Origin: Methanomassiliicoccus luminyensis B10 | GTDB lineage: Archaea > Thermoplasmatota > Thermoplasmata > Methanomassiliicoccales > Methanomassiliicoccaceae | Reading direction: 5' to 3' | NCBI RefSeq assembly: GCF_000308215.1 | Contig: NZ_CAJE01000021.1 | Location: 62,001-126,000 of the forward strand | DNA length: 64,000 nt | Shown: piece after piece, positions 26,890-34,836 of the stretch | Layout: every line of letters starts with the position of its first letter | Numbering within the stretch: the stretch's first letter is position 1 | The notes under the pieces: model-generated | The model's database searches: none | The model's input: the letters and a program-made list of their open reading frames with translations, nothing else | What the model was told of the DNA's origin: nothing | Made by a program: the position numbers and the translations under genes

Positions 26890-28166
26890 TTCTCCAGCTC
26901 CTGCACCTTGGAGAGGGTGCCGCCGCGCTTTATCTCCTCGCGCACGCGGTTCTCCCGCTCCGCCACGTCCAGGGAGCGGTTGGCGATCTCCACCGCCATC
27001 TCCTGCGGCACCACCACCACGCCGCTCTCGTCGCCGATGATCCAGTCCCCGGTGCGGACCACCATCTCCCCGCAGATGATCTCGTGCCCGATGCCGCCGT
27101 ACCCCTTGGGCTCCCCGGCGTTGGGGGCGATGTGGCGGGAGAACGCCGGGAACCCCATCTCGTAGATGGCCTCGACATCGCGGACGGCGCCGTCGATGAC
27201 CACTCCTCTGACGCCCCTCATGCGGCCGCTCCACGCCGCCAGCTCGCCGAACACCGCGATGTCGCTGCCCCCCGCGTCGACGACCAGGACATCGCCGTCG
27301 CTGGCCCGGTCGATGGCCTCCACCGGCTTGGCCCAGTCGCCCTTGGATGTCTGCACGGTGAGAGCGCGGCCCACCATCTTTACGCCGTGATCGATGCGGG
27401 GCAGGATGTTCTTCATCACTCCGCTCTTGTGCTGGGCGTCGGCGATGTTGCACGTCGACACCTTGGAGAACGCGGTGAACAGCTCATCCTTCCCGTACTT
27501 CTTCGAAAGCTCATTGGCGATGCCCTCGCCTGAGAGCATGGCGTCCTTGACCTTGCGGGTTGCGGCCGTCACGTTCTCGGCCTTGATGATCCCCCCGCCC
27601 ACGATGACGATGGACGCCCCGGCCTTCATCAGCTCGGGGGCCGTTTCCGACGTTATCCCCCCGGCCACGGCGATGGGTATGGACACTGCCTCGGACACCT
27701 TCTTCAGCACTTCCAGGGGGGACGAGCTCCCCTTCATTTGCTCGTCGATCCCCACGTGCAGGCAGATGTACGAAGCTCCGAGCTCCTCGGCCCTCTTCGC
27801 TCTCGACGGACGATCGACCACCCCGATCATGTCCACCATGACCTTAGCGCCGTACTGCCGCGCCGACAGCACCGCCTCGCGGATGGTGCCGTCGTCGGAG
27901 AGGCCGAGCACCGACACTACGTCCGCGCCGCCCTTCGCCGCTATCTCCACCTCGGCCCCGCCGACGTCCATGGTCTTCATGTCCGCGACGATGACGTGTC
28001 CCGGGAACGCCCTCTTCAGGGTGCGGATGGAGTCCACTCCCTCCGATTTGATGAGCGGGGTCCCCGCCTCGATCCAATCAGCTCCCCCTTCCACGGCCTC
28101 TCCGGCGATCTCCACCGCCCGCTTGAGGTGCATCAGGTCCAGGGCCACCTGCAGCACGGGTTTCAT
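26871..28166 (-). CDS. Bifunctional 3-hexulose-6-phosphate synthase / RraA-like protein
   Basis: 431 residues from ATG 28166. Residues 1-210 are the orotidine-decarboxylase-like HPS domain: LQVALDLMHL, DWIEAGTPLIKSEG, VADMKTMDVGG (catalytic Asp/Lys), VAGGIT and VIVGGGI. Residues about 215-420 are an RraA-like domain: CNIADAQHKSG, DVLVVDAGG, GVVIDGAVRD. HPS condenses formaldehyde with ribulose 5-phosphate or runs backwards to make pentose phosphate in archaea; the fused domain's role is not settled. The isomerase partner (PHI) is not in the window. A TATA box 26 nt upstream makes ATG 28166 the leaderless start. Confidence 0.92.
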   Translation of the reverse strand: MKPVLQVALDLMHLKRAVEIAGEAVEGGADWIEAGTPLIKSEGVDSIRTLKRAFPGHVIVADMKTMDVGGAEVEIAAKGGADVVSVLGLSDDGTIREAVLSARQYGAKVMVDMIGVVDRPSRAKRAEELGASYICLHVGIDEQMKGSSSPLEVLKKVSEAVSIPIAVAGGITSETAPELMKAGASIVIVGGGIIKAENVTAATRKVKDAMLSGEGIANELSKKYGKDELFTAFSKVSTCNIADAQHKSGVMKNILPRIDHGVKMVGRALTVQTSKGDWAKPVEAIDRASDGDVLVVDAGGSDIAVFGELAAWSGRMRGVRGVVIDGAVRDVEAIYEMGFPAFSRHIAPNAGEPKGYGGIGHEIICGEMVVRTGDWIIGDESGVVVVPQEMAVEIANRSLDVAERENRVREEIKRGGTLSKVQELEKWEQVH

Positions 28167-28187
28167 GGGTGATGGAAGCCCTCTTCT

Positions 28188-28196
28188 CATTATAAG
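28188..28196 (-). promoter_or_regulatory. TATA box of the HPS/RraA-PHP operon
   Basis: CTTATAATG on the minus strand, 26 nt from the ATG at 28166. It decides that start over the GTG/ATG frame further upstream. Confidence 0.6.
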
Positions 28197-28310
28197 GGTT
28201 TCCAGCCGTCCGTTTGGTGATGTCCCTCAACGCGCTCCCTCGGCCCAGAAAGCCGCCGCAACCTGTGGGTCCTTCATGAGCGGCTGACAAAGATCTTTGA
28301 GAAGTGGCCG

Positions 28311-28319
28311 GATAAATCT
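28311..28319 (+). promoter_or_regulatory. TATA box of the KaiC-like gene pair
   Basis: GATAAATCT about 33 nt before the ATG at 28349; predicts a leader of under 10 nt. Confidence 0.45.
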
Positions 28320-28348
28320 TTAGTGTAGAAAGGTTTACCTCAGCCCCG

Positions 28349-29071
28349 ATGTCGGAAGGCGTGGCGCGAGCGAGGTGCATTACTGGAATAGAGGGCCTCG
28401 ACTCCATCCTGGGAGGCGGGATACCGGCGGGAAGCATGGTCCTCGTGACCGGCGTTCCTGGGGCCGGCAAGACCTCGCTGTCCCTGGAGTTCGCCATCCG
28501 CGGGGCCGTCATGGGCGAGAAGTCCCTGGTGCTGACCACGGTGGAGAGGCCGGAGAAGCTCCTGTCCTCCGTACCGGAATACGACTTCTACGACTACAAG
28601 CTCATGATGGACGGCACCCTGGCCATCATGGAGGTCCAGGAGCTGCTGGACAACCCCTCCACTTACGGTCGTCCGGAGACCAGGGAGGACATGATCAAGC
28701 TGGCCGAGAACCTCTCCAAGTACATCGGCGAGAACGAGATCAAGCGCCTGGTCGTCGATTCGTTCTCCACCATGTTCTACGGCTTCGAGGACGGCACCAT
28801 CGTGCGCGACATGCTGCTGGTGCTGTCCGAGATGACCTACGTCAAGAACTGCACCTGCATGCTCATCTCCGACGCCGACCCCAAGGTCAGCATCGAGAGC
28901 CTCATCGCCGACGGGGTCATCGTGCTCGGCAACCACGAGCGCAAGACCGACCTGCTGCGGACGATGCAGGTGCTGAAGATGAAGGCCGCCTCCCACTCCC
29001 GATCCAAGTATGTCATCGACCTTACCAGCGCGGGCGTGCTGGTCACTCCCATGCTGAGGGGTGGGATATGA
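28349..29071 (+). CDS. KaiC-like RecA-superfamily ATPase
   Basis: 240 residues, one KaiC/RadA-type domain. CITGIEGLDSILGGGIPAGS is the classic KaiC-like lead-in, Walker A is GVPGAGKTS, and Walker B is RLVVDSFSTMF. Single-domain KaiC-like ATPases in archaea serve regulatory or motility roles (ArlH belongs to this superfamily). The stop overlaps the start of the next gene by 4 bases (ATGA), and a pilin-like gene follows, so a role linked to surface filaments is conceivable. Confidence 0.88.
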   Translation: MSEGVARARCITGIEGLDSILGGGIPAGSMVLVTGVPGAGKTSLSLEFAIRGAVMGEKSLVLTTVERPEKLLSSVPEYDFYDYKLMMDGTLAIMEVQELLDNPSTYGRPETREDMIKLAENLSKYIGENEIKRLVVDSFSTMFYGFEDGTIVRDMLLVLSEMTYVKNCTCMLISDADPKVSIESLIADGVIVLGNHERKTDLLRTMQVLKMKAASHSRSKYVIDLTSAGVLVTPMLRGGI

Positions 29072-29649
29072 GCGACGATGTCAGCGGCCAGGTGGCCCAG
29101 CAGCTCAGCGACGTCGGCCCGGCCGTGGCGGTGGCGCTGGAGTTCCCGGTGGAGAAGTACTTCGAAGTTCTGCGCGGCCTGGTGGAGGAGTTCGCCAAGG
29201 AGAGGAAGATAGACTGCATATACATCTCCGCGGCGGTGCCCGCGACCACCATCCAGGCGACCTTTGACGCTCTGGAGATGGACTCCGGGAGCACGTCGTT
29301 CATCGACTGCATCTCCCAGATGACCATGGGCCCTCAGGAGAAGGGCACCGACCGGTTCATCTATGTTGAAAGCCCCACCTTCCTGGAGAACGTGGTGCTG
29401 AAGGTCCAGTACCTGATGCGCAAGCTCGGCGAGGGGCCGAAGCTGGTGGTGGTCGATTCCGTCAACGCCCTGTCGTTCCACAACGATACCAAGATCCTGT
29501 CGGAGTTCCTGCACATACTTATCAGCGGACTGAGCTCGAAGGACGCGTACCCTGTGATCCTCTCGATGAAGGAATCCCTGCGCCCGGAAGTGCATGAAAT
29601 GCTTGCTCTAGTGTGCGATCAAGTGATAACTTTGGAAGGGCCAGAGTGA
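29068..29649 (+). CDS. KaiC-like partner protein without a P-loop
   Basis: 193 residues. The secondary-structure pattern and KLVVVDSVNALSFHND (Walker B-like) match the KaiC-like fold, but no Walker A GxxGxGKT is present, so ATP hydrolysis by this subunit is unlikely. The ATGA overlap with the active ATPase suggests they form a complex. Function is not recognised; pairing of an active with a degenerate RecA-like subunit is the main clue. Confidence 0.75.
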   Translation: MSDDVSGQVAQQLSDVGPAVAVALEFPVEKYFEVLRGLVEEFAKERKIDCIYISAAVPATTIQATFDALEMDSGSTSFIDCISQMTMGPQEKGTDRFIYVESPTFLENVVLKVQYLMRKLGEGPKLVVVDSVNALSFHNDTKILSEFLHILISGLSSKDAYPVILSMKESLRPEVHEMLALVCDQVITLEGPE

Positions 29650-29657
29650 AGTTTAAT

Positions 29658-29670
29658 TTATGATTCTATA
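29658..29670 (+). repeat. 13-nt motif shared by the two pilin-like upstream regions, copy 1
   Basis: TTATGATTCTATA occurs here and at 30372-30384, each time upstream of a pilin-like gene. Confidence 0.5.
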
Positions 29671-29722
29671 TTATTATCAGCGCAGATACGCAGGGTTCCT
29701 CAAAGATACCCATGCAGAAATC

Positions 29723-29730
29723 TTTATAAT
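29723..29730 (+). promoter_or_regulatory. TATA box and strong RBS of the pilin gene
   Basis: TTTATAAT lies about 60 nt before the ATG. The leader ends with GAAGGAGGACTATAA, a full Shine-Dalgarno sequence, in contrast to the leaderless genes around it; high expression is likely. Confidence 0.6.
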
Positions 29731-29787
29731 GCGCTCAAAAAATCGCGACATCGCGGTAGATAACACTACCCAGAAGGAGGACTATAA

Positions 29788-30294
29788 ATGATGAAGTTGA
29801 AGAAGAGCATGAAGAACCGCTCTGCAGTGTCCCCTGTGATTGCCACCATCCTGATGGTCGCTATCACTGTGGTCCTTGCGGCTGTTCTGTATGTGATGGT
29901 TATGGGATTCGGGGAAGACCCCGGCAACAACCCGAACGGGTCTATCGGCCCCGCTCAGAGATTGGCTGAAGACAGTTACAAGGTCGGGGTAGGCTCGATC
30001 ACTTCGACCGAGGTTCTGGTGTCCGACTGCAAGGTTAACCTGCTATACAATGGACAGGCAGGCGCGGCCATAGATGCAGATGAAGCTAGTGCAAAAGAGA
30101 TAATTAAGGTCGGAACTGAACCAAACGTAGTATCTATATCTGGACTGTATCAGGACGTTGACGGAAACGACAAGATATCTGCTGGTGACACCATTCTGAT
30201 CACCGGAGGCGCCGCTCTGCCTGCAGGCAACTACGAAGTGAAGCTTCTGGGCCCCAACGCTCAGATAGCGGCTTGCACGTTCACCGTGTACTAA
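29788..30294 (+). CDS. Archaeal type IV pilin-like protein
   Basis: 168 residues. The N-terminus is KNRSAVSPVIATILMVAITV followed by more hydrophobic residues: a basic leader, a peptidase-type cleavage region around SAVSP, and a hydrophobic helix, as in archaeal pilins with the Pilin_N/DUF1628 domain. The remaining 125 residues form a small acidic beta domain. Processing would be by a PibD-type prepilin peptidase, not in the window. GC content is lower than the flanks. It follows the KaiC-like pair by 138 bp with its own promoter. Confidence 0.85.
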   Translation: MMKLKKSMKNRSAVSPVIATILMVAITVVLAAVLYVMVMGFGEDPGNNPNGSIGPAQRLAEDSYKVGVGSITSTEVLVSDCKVNLLYNGQAGAAIDADEASAKEIIKVGTEPNVVSISGLYQDVDGNDKISAGDTILITGGAALPAGNYEVKLLGPNAQIAACTFTVY

Positions 30295-30302
30295 ACATTT
30301 CA

Positions 30303-30328
30303 ATCCCTTTCCATTTTATTTTTTTAAT
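30303..30328 (+). terminator. T-rich terminator after the pilin gene
   Basis: CCCTTTCCATTTTATTTTTT just after the pilin stop. The region to 30480 otherwise holds the shared 13-nt motif and AT-rich promoter sequence (TTAATATAAG at about 30389). Confidence 0.55.
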
Positions 30329-30371
30329 CAATATATTTTAAGACATACGAACTCCATTTTACTTTTATCCA

Positions 30372-30384
30372 TTATGATTCTATA
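30372..30384 (+). repeat. 13-nt motif shared by the two pilin-like upstream regions, copy 2
   Basis: Identical to 29658-29670; here it lies directly upstream of the TATA-like TTAATATAAG. Confidence 0.5.
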
Positions 30385-30480
30385 CAAATTAATATAAGTC
30401 CCGACGTTCCAAACAATTCTCCCGCTCTAAAACACGGAGCGTGGTGGTTAACGAAACGGGTCTGGAGAATTCATAACAAG

Positions 30481-30951
30481 TTGGGAGCGTCAGCAGTGGC
30501 CGGTACGGCCGCCGCGGCCGGCATCACCATGGTGCTGGCGGCGATGTTGTTCGGGGGCGTCGGTGACGTAGGCGATCATATCGAGATATCTCCGTTCGGC
30601 GCCTTCACCAAGGTGAAAGCGACGGGTGACAACACCGTCCGCATGGACTTCGGCACGTTCGCGCCAACGCCGATGTTCGTAAACTGCAAGCTGGTCATAA
30701 GCCCACCGTCAGGGGACCGTCTGCTTTCCTGGAACTTCACTCAGGTGGACGGCAAGATTATTGCTGTCGATGACGGGGCCAATGACGGCTTCACGCTGCA
30801 CGTCACCGATCTGGGAGGCGAAGGCAAAGTGTCCATGGGCGACTTCGTGACCCTAAATGCGGACGAGGACATGGAACAGGGCGAATGGACGGTCAACATG
30901 GTCCACGCTCCGACCGGGGGCAGCATGGCAATGAAGACCTTCACCAGGTGA
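30481..30951 (+). CDS. Pilin-like secreted protein
   Basis: 156 residues from a TTG. GASAVAGTAAAAGITMVLAA is a hydrophobic N-terminal helix without the Lys-rich leader of the preceding pilin. The rest is a beta-type domain of 120 residues with similar layout to the first pilin, including the acidic phrase GKVSMGDFVTL that parallels DKISAGDTILI there. GGAG lies 13 bases upstream of the TTG. The start is uncertain, and it could be a minor pilin or a diverged copy. Confidence 0.6.
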   Translation: MGASAVAGTAAAAGITMVLAAMLFGGVGDVGDHIEISPFGAFTKVKATGDNTVRMDFGTFAPTPMFVNCKLVISPPSGDRLLSWNFTQVDGKIIAVDDGANDGFTLHVTDLGGEGKVSMGDFVTLNADEDMEQGEWTVNMVHAPTGGSMAMKTFTR

Positions 30952-30970
30952 GCCAAACCACTTCCACCAT

Positions 30971-30980
30971 CATTTTATTC
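30971..30980 (+). promoter_or_regulatory. TATA box of the small winged-helix gene
   Basis: CATTTTATTC, centred about 27 nt before the ATG at 31003; leaderless start predicted. Confidence 0.45.
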
Positions 30981-31002
30981 TCGGCCGGCCTAAAGGCGCA
31001 GC

Positions 31003-31215
31003 ATGCAGTCCTCGGAGGACCGCCACGCCGTCATCAAGGAAGCTCTGAGGGGCAAGAGCCTCACCACCATCGAGCTCGAGGCAGCCCTCGAGGAGCGGGG
31101 CGCACGATGCCCCGACGACCTCGCCCGAACGCTCAACATCATGAGGCGCAAAGGCCTGATTAGGGGGGCCGTGTCCACCGAGCGGGGCGGATGGGTGTGG
31201 TGGACCGAGGACTAG
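31003..31215 (+). CDS. Small winged-helix protein
   Basis: 70 residues folding as a single winged helix: helix 1 DRHAVIKEAL, helix 2 TTIELEAALEERG, recognition helix DDLARTLNIMRRKGLI, wing RGAVSTERGGWVWW. Possible DNA-binding regulator of the neighbouring surface genes, by position only. The TATA box supports the ATG. Confidence 0.65.
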   Translation: MQSSEDRHAVIKEALRGKSLTTIELEAALEERGARCPDDLARTLNIMRRKGLIRGAVSTERGGWVWWTED

Positions 31216-31243
31216 CGTTATCTATCGGGGCCGACGGTACACA

Positions 31244-32130
31244 ATGACGATGGAGACCATCGCAGTCGGGGGCAGAGAGAGGGAGTTCATTCTTCACCTG
31301 CCAACGGGCGGTACCGAAGGCCTTCCTCTTATCATCGCCCTGCACTCGCTGAACAGCAATGCCAGGCTGATGGAGTTCATGACCGACCTGTCTCTGAGGG
31401 CCGACGAGCGCGGGTTCGTGGCGGCGTACCCGCAGGGCACTGGACCGGCCGGCAAGCGTTCGTGGAACGCGCTGTTCTGCTGCGCCGAGGCCAGGGCGCA
31501 AAAGGTCGACGACGTCGGGTTCGTATCCGAGCTCATCGAGCTGATGAAGGAGCGCTACGGCACCAGGGAAACGTTCGTCACCGGCTTCTCCAACGGCGGC
31601 ATGCTCGCCCACGCGGCGGGATCATGCTGGCGGACAAGATCGACGCCATCGCCACGGTGGGAGCGACGATAGGTCCGGGGATGTGGGGCATGACGCCGCC
31701 GCGGCCGGTCCCCGCCCTCCTGATAAACGGGACCGTCGACCGGCTGGTCCCTTACGACGTGGCGAGGACCGATCCGCTCCTCTCGGCCAGGGAGGCCGTT
31801 CGCTACTGGGTGGAAAAGAACGGCTGCAATCCCGAACCGATGGTGAACGACACCGCGGAGATGATCATGGAAAGATATTCGGGCGGCAGGGACGGAAGCG
31901 AGGTCCTGGCCTGCCGTGTCAAGGATGCCGGCCATGTGTGGCCGGGGGGCCGCGTGCACACCAGCGCGGACCATGACCCCGGCACCGTCCGTGCCACGGA
32001 CATGATCGTACACTTCTTCGAGTCGAAGATCAGCGGGTTCAGAGCTCGAAGTCATCCTCCTTCTGGTGCATCCTCGGCCTCGGCTGGGGCACCTTCTTGG
32101 CCCGCGGGACCGCGGGATAGTACGCTATGA
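31244..32130 (+). pseudogene. PHB-depolymerase-like esterase with a frameshift
   Basis: Two frames together make one alpha/beta-hydrolase of the LpqC/PHB depolymerase type. Frame 1 (31244-31672) gives the start MTMETIAVGGREREFILHLP and the nucleophile motif TGFSNGG. After about 31617 homology continues one base back, in the frame reading IMLADKIDAIATVGATIG, with the acid motif LLINGTVDRLVPY and the His motif DAGHVWPGG. One missing base in the GCGGCGGGA run would explain it. All catalytic residues are intact, so it may be a recent mutation, a sequencing error or, less likely, programmed -1 shifting. The second frame overlaps the convergent RDD gene. Confidence 0.8.
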
Positions 32131-32539
32131 CCAGGGTCCTGGCGACGCCGTCGGACCACCGCTTGCGGGGGTCCCCCTCAATGGCCAGGCCGACCGCCAC
32201 GTCGAAGGGGAGGAAGATGTACCAGAACAGTTTCGGTATCGAGCGTATGAAGGTTTGCCGGTAGGTCCTGCGCTCGCGCATGGACACCACCTTCAGGTGC
32301 ACCAGCAGCTTGCCCACGGTGCGGCCGTAGCGGCCCTCCAGCAGGCCCGAGTAGAGGAACCACGCCACCCCCGCGCTCAGGCCGGTGACGATGGCGCGGT
32401 CGGAGATCGTCAAAAAGCTCAGGGCGAACCAGATGGGCACGAAGATCAGCGCGATGTCGATGAACCCCGCGACAAATCTCCTAAGCCAGTGGGAGCGAAG
32501 CGCTCCGCTGCTCTCGAGTATATCAAATCCTGTGTGCAT
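32039..32539 (-). CDS. RDD-family membrane protein
   Basis: 166 residues. RRFVAGFIDIALIF carries the Arg and Asp typical of the RDD family, and LLEGRYGRTVGKLLVHLKVV the second conserved block. Three hydrophobic segments (about 22-40, 47-68, 105-127) fit the family. Function of RDD proteins is mostly unknown; some act in Na+/H+ exchange. AT-rich promoter-like sequences lie at 32570-32603 on the minus strand. Confidence 0.8.
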   Translation of the reverse strand: MHTGFDILESSGALRSHWLRRFVAGFIDIALIFVPIWFALSFLTISDRAIVTGLSAGVAWFLYSGLLEGRYGRTVGKLLVHLKVVSMRERRTYRQTFIRSIPKLFWYIFLPFDVAVGLAIEGDPRKRWSDGVARTLVIAYYPAVPRAKKVPQPRPRMHQKEDDFEL

Positions 32540-32708
32540 CCCGAATCCCGGCAGGGGATTCTCGGCCTGTGAAATAAGCTTTTTGTCCCAGTTAATTTAT
32601 AAAAAACTGGAATGTTGACAATGGTGCACCTCCGATCGCCCATCATTCATCACCGGTCAGCACGATAGTCCTCTTCATCGGTGCAAGGCTCCCACAGCCC
32701 TTCTTCGG

Positions 32709-32717
32709 AATAAATTT
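32709..32717 (+). promoter_or_regulatory. TATA box of the ArsC-like gene
   Basis: AATAAATTT about 70 nt before the ATG at 32783. The predicted leader carries AGAGGA 7-12 bases before the start. The gap 32540-32782 holds this and the RDD promoter, with no further gene seen. Confidence 0.45.
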
Positions 32718-32782
32718 ATCGATGCAACGGTCGCCATATTCTCATACCCGTTCCGCCTTCCGGAGTCAAGAGGAACGATCAC

Positions 32783-33226
32783 ATGGTCGACCGGGATCAC
32801 GAAGCGCCCAAGAAGCGCGTGCTGTTCATCTGCTGCCACAACGCCGCCCGCTCCCAGATGGCGGAGGCCCTCCTCAACGCCCGGTACGGGGAGAGGTTCC
32901 GCGCCTTCTCCGCCGGCACCGAGCCGAGCGAGGCGATCGACCCCCTGGCCATGGAGGCGATGAAGGAGATCGGCATCGACATGTCCAAGCAAAGGACCAA
33001 GAGCGTGGACGAGCTCATCCGCATCCAGGCGGTGTTCGATTACGTCGTCACGGTATGCCCGAAGGCCCGCATGACCTGCCCCTACTTCCCCGCCCCGGAA
33101 CAGGTGCACGTCGGATTCGACGACCCCGAGGACCTCGAGGGGAGCGAGGAGGAGCGCATGGCCCTGATGCGAAAGGTCCGCGACGACATCGGGGAGTGGA
33201 TCGACCGCTTCTTCGGGTCCCGCTGA
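32783..33226 (+). CDS. arsC: Arsenate reductase / low-molecular-weight phosphatase family
   Basis: 147 residues. The P-loop is [15 protein letters not shown] (Cx5R with the catalytic Cys), then FSAGTEP and the Cys-rich [10 protein letters not shown] that would supply the resolving Cys pair of thioredoxin-coupled Ars[13 protein letters not shown] follows. Arsenate reduction to arsenite is the likely reaction. The gene is convergent, with 2 bases between stops, with an ArsB/NhaD-type permease, which strengthens the arsenic assignment. No ArsR-like regulator is visible nearby. Confidence 0.85.
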   Translation: MVDRDHEAPKKRVLFICCHNAARSQMAEALLNARYGERFRAFSAGTEPSEAIDPLAMEAMKEIGIDMSKQRTKSVDELIRIQAVFDYVVTVCPKARMTCPYFPAPEQVHVGFDDPEDLEGSEEERMALMRKVRDDIGEWIDRFFGSR

Positions 33227-33228
33227 GA

Positions 33229-34470
33229 TCACAGGACGCTGAGGAAGAACCAGTACACCAGGCAGTTCAGCGCGGTGAGCGGGACCCCCACCTTGGCGAA
33301 CTCCAGGAAGGTGAGCGTGCACCCCTCCTTCTCGGCGTTCTGGATGATTATGACGTTGCTCGCCGCCCCCAGGATGAACAGGTTCCCGGCGATGGTGCTC
33401 CCGGCGGCCAGCGCAAGCATCTCGTTCGGTCCGGCCCCGGCCTGCATCAGCAGCGGCATGATCAGCGCGACGTAGGGGACGTTGGAAACGAGCTGGCTTA
33501 TGCCAACGCTCATCCCCAGAATCACCGGCACCGAGGCGATCCCCTCCACGCCGCCGACCAGCCCCTGGAAGAATCCGGTGGACCACACCGCCGCCATCAG
33601 CACGAACATGGAGGCGAAGAACACCAGGGTCGGCCAGTCCACCTTCCTGACGATGTCCGCGCGCTGGGGGGAGAACACCACTATCGGCAGCGCGGCGGCG
33701 ACGGCGATGAGGGTGAGCGGGAAGTCGTACTGTGGCGCGATATACGCCACCGAGATCTTGGCCGCAATGGCCACGGCGATGATGGCCAGGGACGCCTTGC
33801 ACAGGCGGGCCAGCCGGGGGTCCCCGATCGGCTCCTCATGATGCTCCAGCTCCCTCGGCGCGAACTCCTTCCTGAAGAACAGCTTGAGCACGAGGTACGC
33901 GAGCAGCAGGTTCACCAGTGTGGGGAGAAGCAGGAGCGAGAAGAACGACACGAAAGGGTCCGGGACGCCCCCGCTCACGGCGATGAGCAGGTTCTGGGGG
34001 TTCCCGATAGGGCTCATGGCGCTGCCGATGGTGACGGCGAACGCCAGGGACAGCAGCATCAGCTTCGGCGAGATCTTGTACCTCGAAGCGTAGTGCAGCA
34101 CCAGGGGCGTGCCGATGATGGCCAAAGTATCGTTCATCAGGAAGGCGGAGAGCAGCCCGACGGAGAACAGCATCAGCAGGATTAGACGGTCCACGCTCCC
34201 GGCCCGGTCGAAGATGGAGTGCGCCATGTGGAAGAGGTACCCGCTACGGTGCAGGGCCTCCCCCACGATGAACATGCCCAGCAGGAACAGCATCACGTCG
34301 AGGTCGATCGCCGCCAGCGCGTCCGGTATGCTGATCTGCATCGTCGCCAGCACCGCCACCGCGCCGCCCAGCATGACCTGCCAGATCTTCAGGCGGAACC
34401 TGCCGACCTGACGCACCGCGATGAGCGCGAAAACGATGAACATGACGATGACCGGGACGCTCAGCTCCAT
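33229..34470 (-). CDS. ArsB/NhaD-type (ion transporter superfamily) permease
   Basis: 413 residues from the ATG at 34470; the open frame to 34698 adds a non-homologous tail. About 11 membrane helices are present. The signature IGNPQN and the symmetrical TIAGNLFILGAASNVIII place it in the ArsB/NhaD/CitM superfamily. With ArsC opposite, arsenite export is the favoured role, but Na+/H+ exchange cannot be excluded. A TATA box 26 nt upstream decides the start and makes the mRNA leaderless. Confidence 0.85.
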   Translation of the reverse strand: MELSVPVIVMFIVFALIAVRQVGRFRLKIWQVMLGGAVAVLATMQISIPDALAAIDLDVMLFLLGMFIVGEALHRSGYLFHMAHSIFDRAGSVDRLILLMLFSVGLLSAFLMNDTLAIIGTPLVLHYASRYKISPKLMLLSLAFAVTIGSAMSPIGNPQNLLIAVSGGVPDPFVSFFSLLLLPTLVNLLLAYLVLKLFFRKEFAPRELEHHEEPIGDPRLARLCKASLAIIAVAIAAKISVAYIAPQYDFPLTLIAVAAALPIVVFSPQRADIVRKVDWPTLVFFASMFVLMAAVWSTGFFQGLVGGVEGIASVPVILGMSVGISQLVSNVPYVALIMPLLMQAGAGPNEMLALAAGSTIAGNLFILGAASNVIIIQNAEKEGCTLTFLEFAKVGVPLTALNCLVYWFFLSVL

Positions 34471-34493
34471 CGGCGCCGGGGACCGCCGAGGGC

Positions 34494-34503
34494 GGATATA
34501 AGC
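34494..34503 (-). promoter_or_regulatory. TATA box of the ArsB/NhaD-like gene
   Basis: GCTTATATCC on the minus strand, about 28 nt from the ATG at 34470. Confidence 0.6.
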
Positions 34504-34836
34504 AATATGTACAATGCTAGCGGGGGTCGCGCGCCCCCATGGTCCCAATCGATGCGGCCTCGTCCTGGGCGTGACAGGATCGTTCGGGTCGGAACTATAG
34601 TGCGCCTCAAAAAGAGAGCATAATGAGCCTAGATGCCCGTTTGGACCGAGGCCAATGTTCCGGCGACCGGAGCGAGGGCGGACATGGGCTAGGAGCAAAG
34701 AGGCCTCGCCGTCCGCCGTGCTCGCCCCTATGTCTCTATCGAACGCAGTGCATGAGGGAAAGAGTTACCCTGAGGGGGCGGCTCCGCTATGGAGCGCCTC
34801 GCGGACGCCTCATCGCTCAGGGCCGAGAGCGAGCTC
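34504..34836. other. Gene-free, potentially structured region
   Basis: No convincing coding frame. Several inverted repeats occur: GCGAG then GGCGGAC (about 34670-34690) pair with GTCCGCC and CTCGC (about 34708-34722); GCTCC/GGAGC around 34781-34797; and GAGAG/CTCTC at 34825-34838 just past the Lys-rich ORF stop. A structured RNA or terminators are possible. It does not match the RNase P or SRP RNA motifs I know. Confidence 0.3.

Noticed and set aside
29788-30294. Considered as an archaellin gene
   Set aside because: The N-terminus (KNRSAVSPVIATILM) matches the pilin-type leader rather than archaellin, and no arl assembly genes are present.
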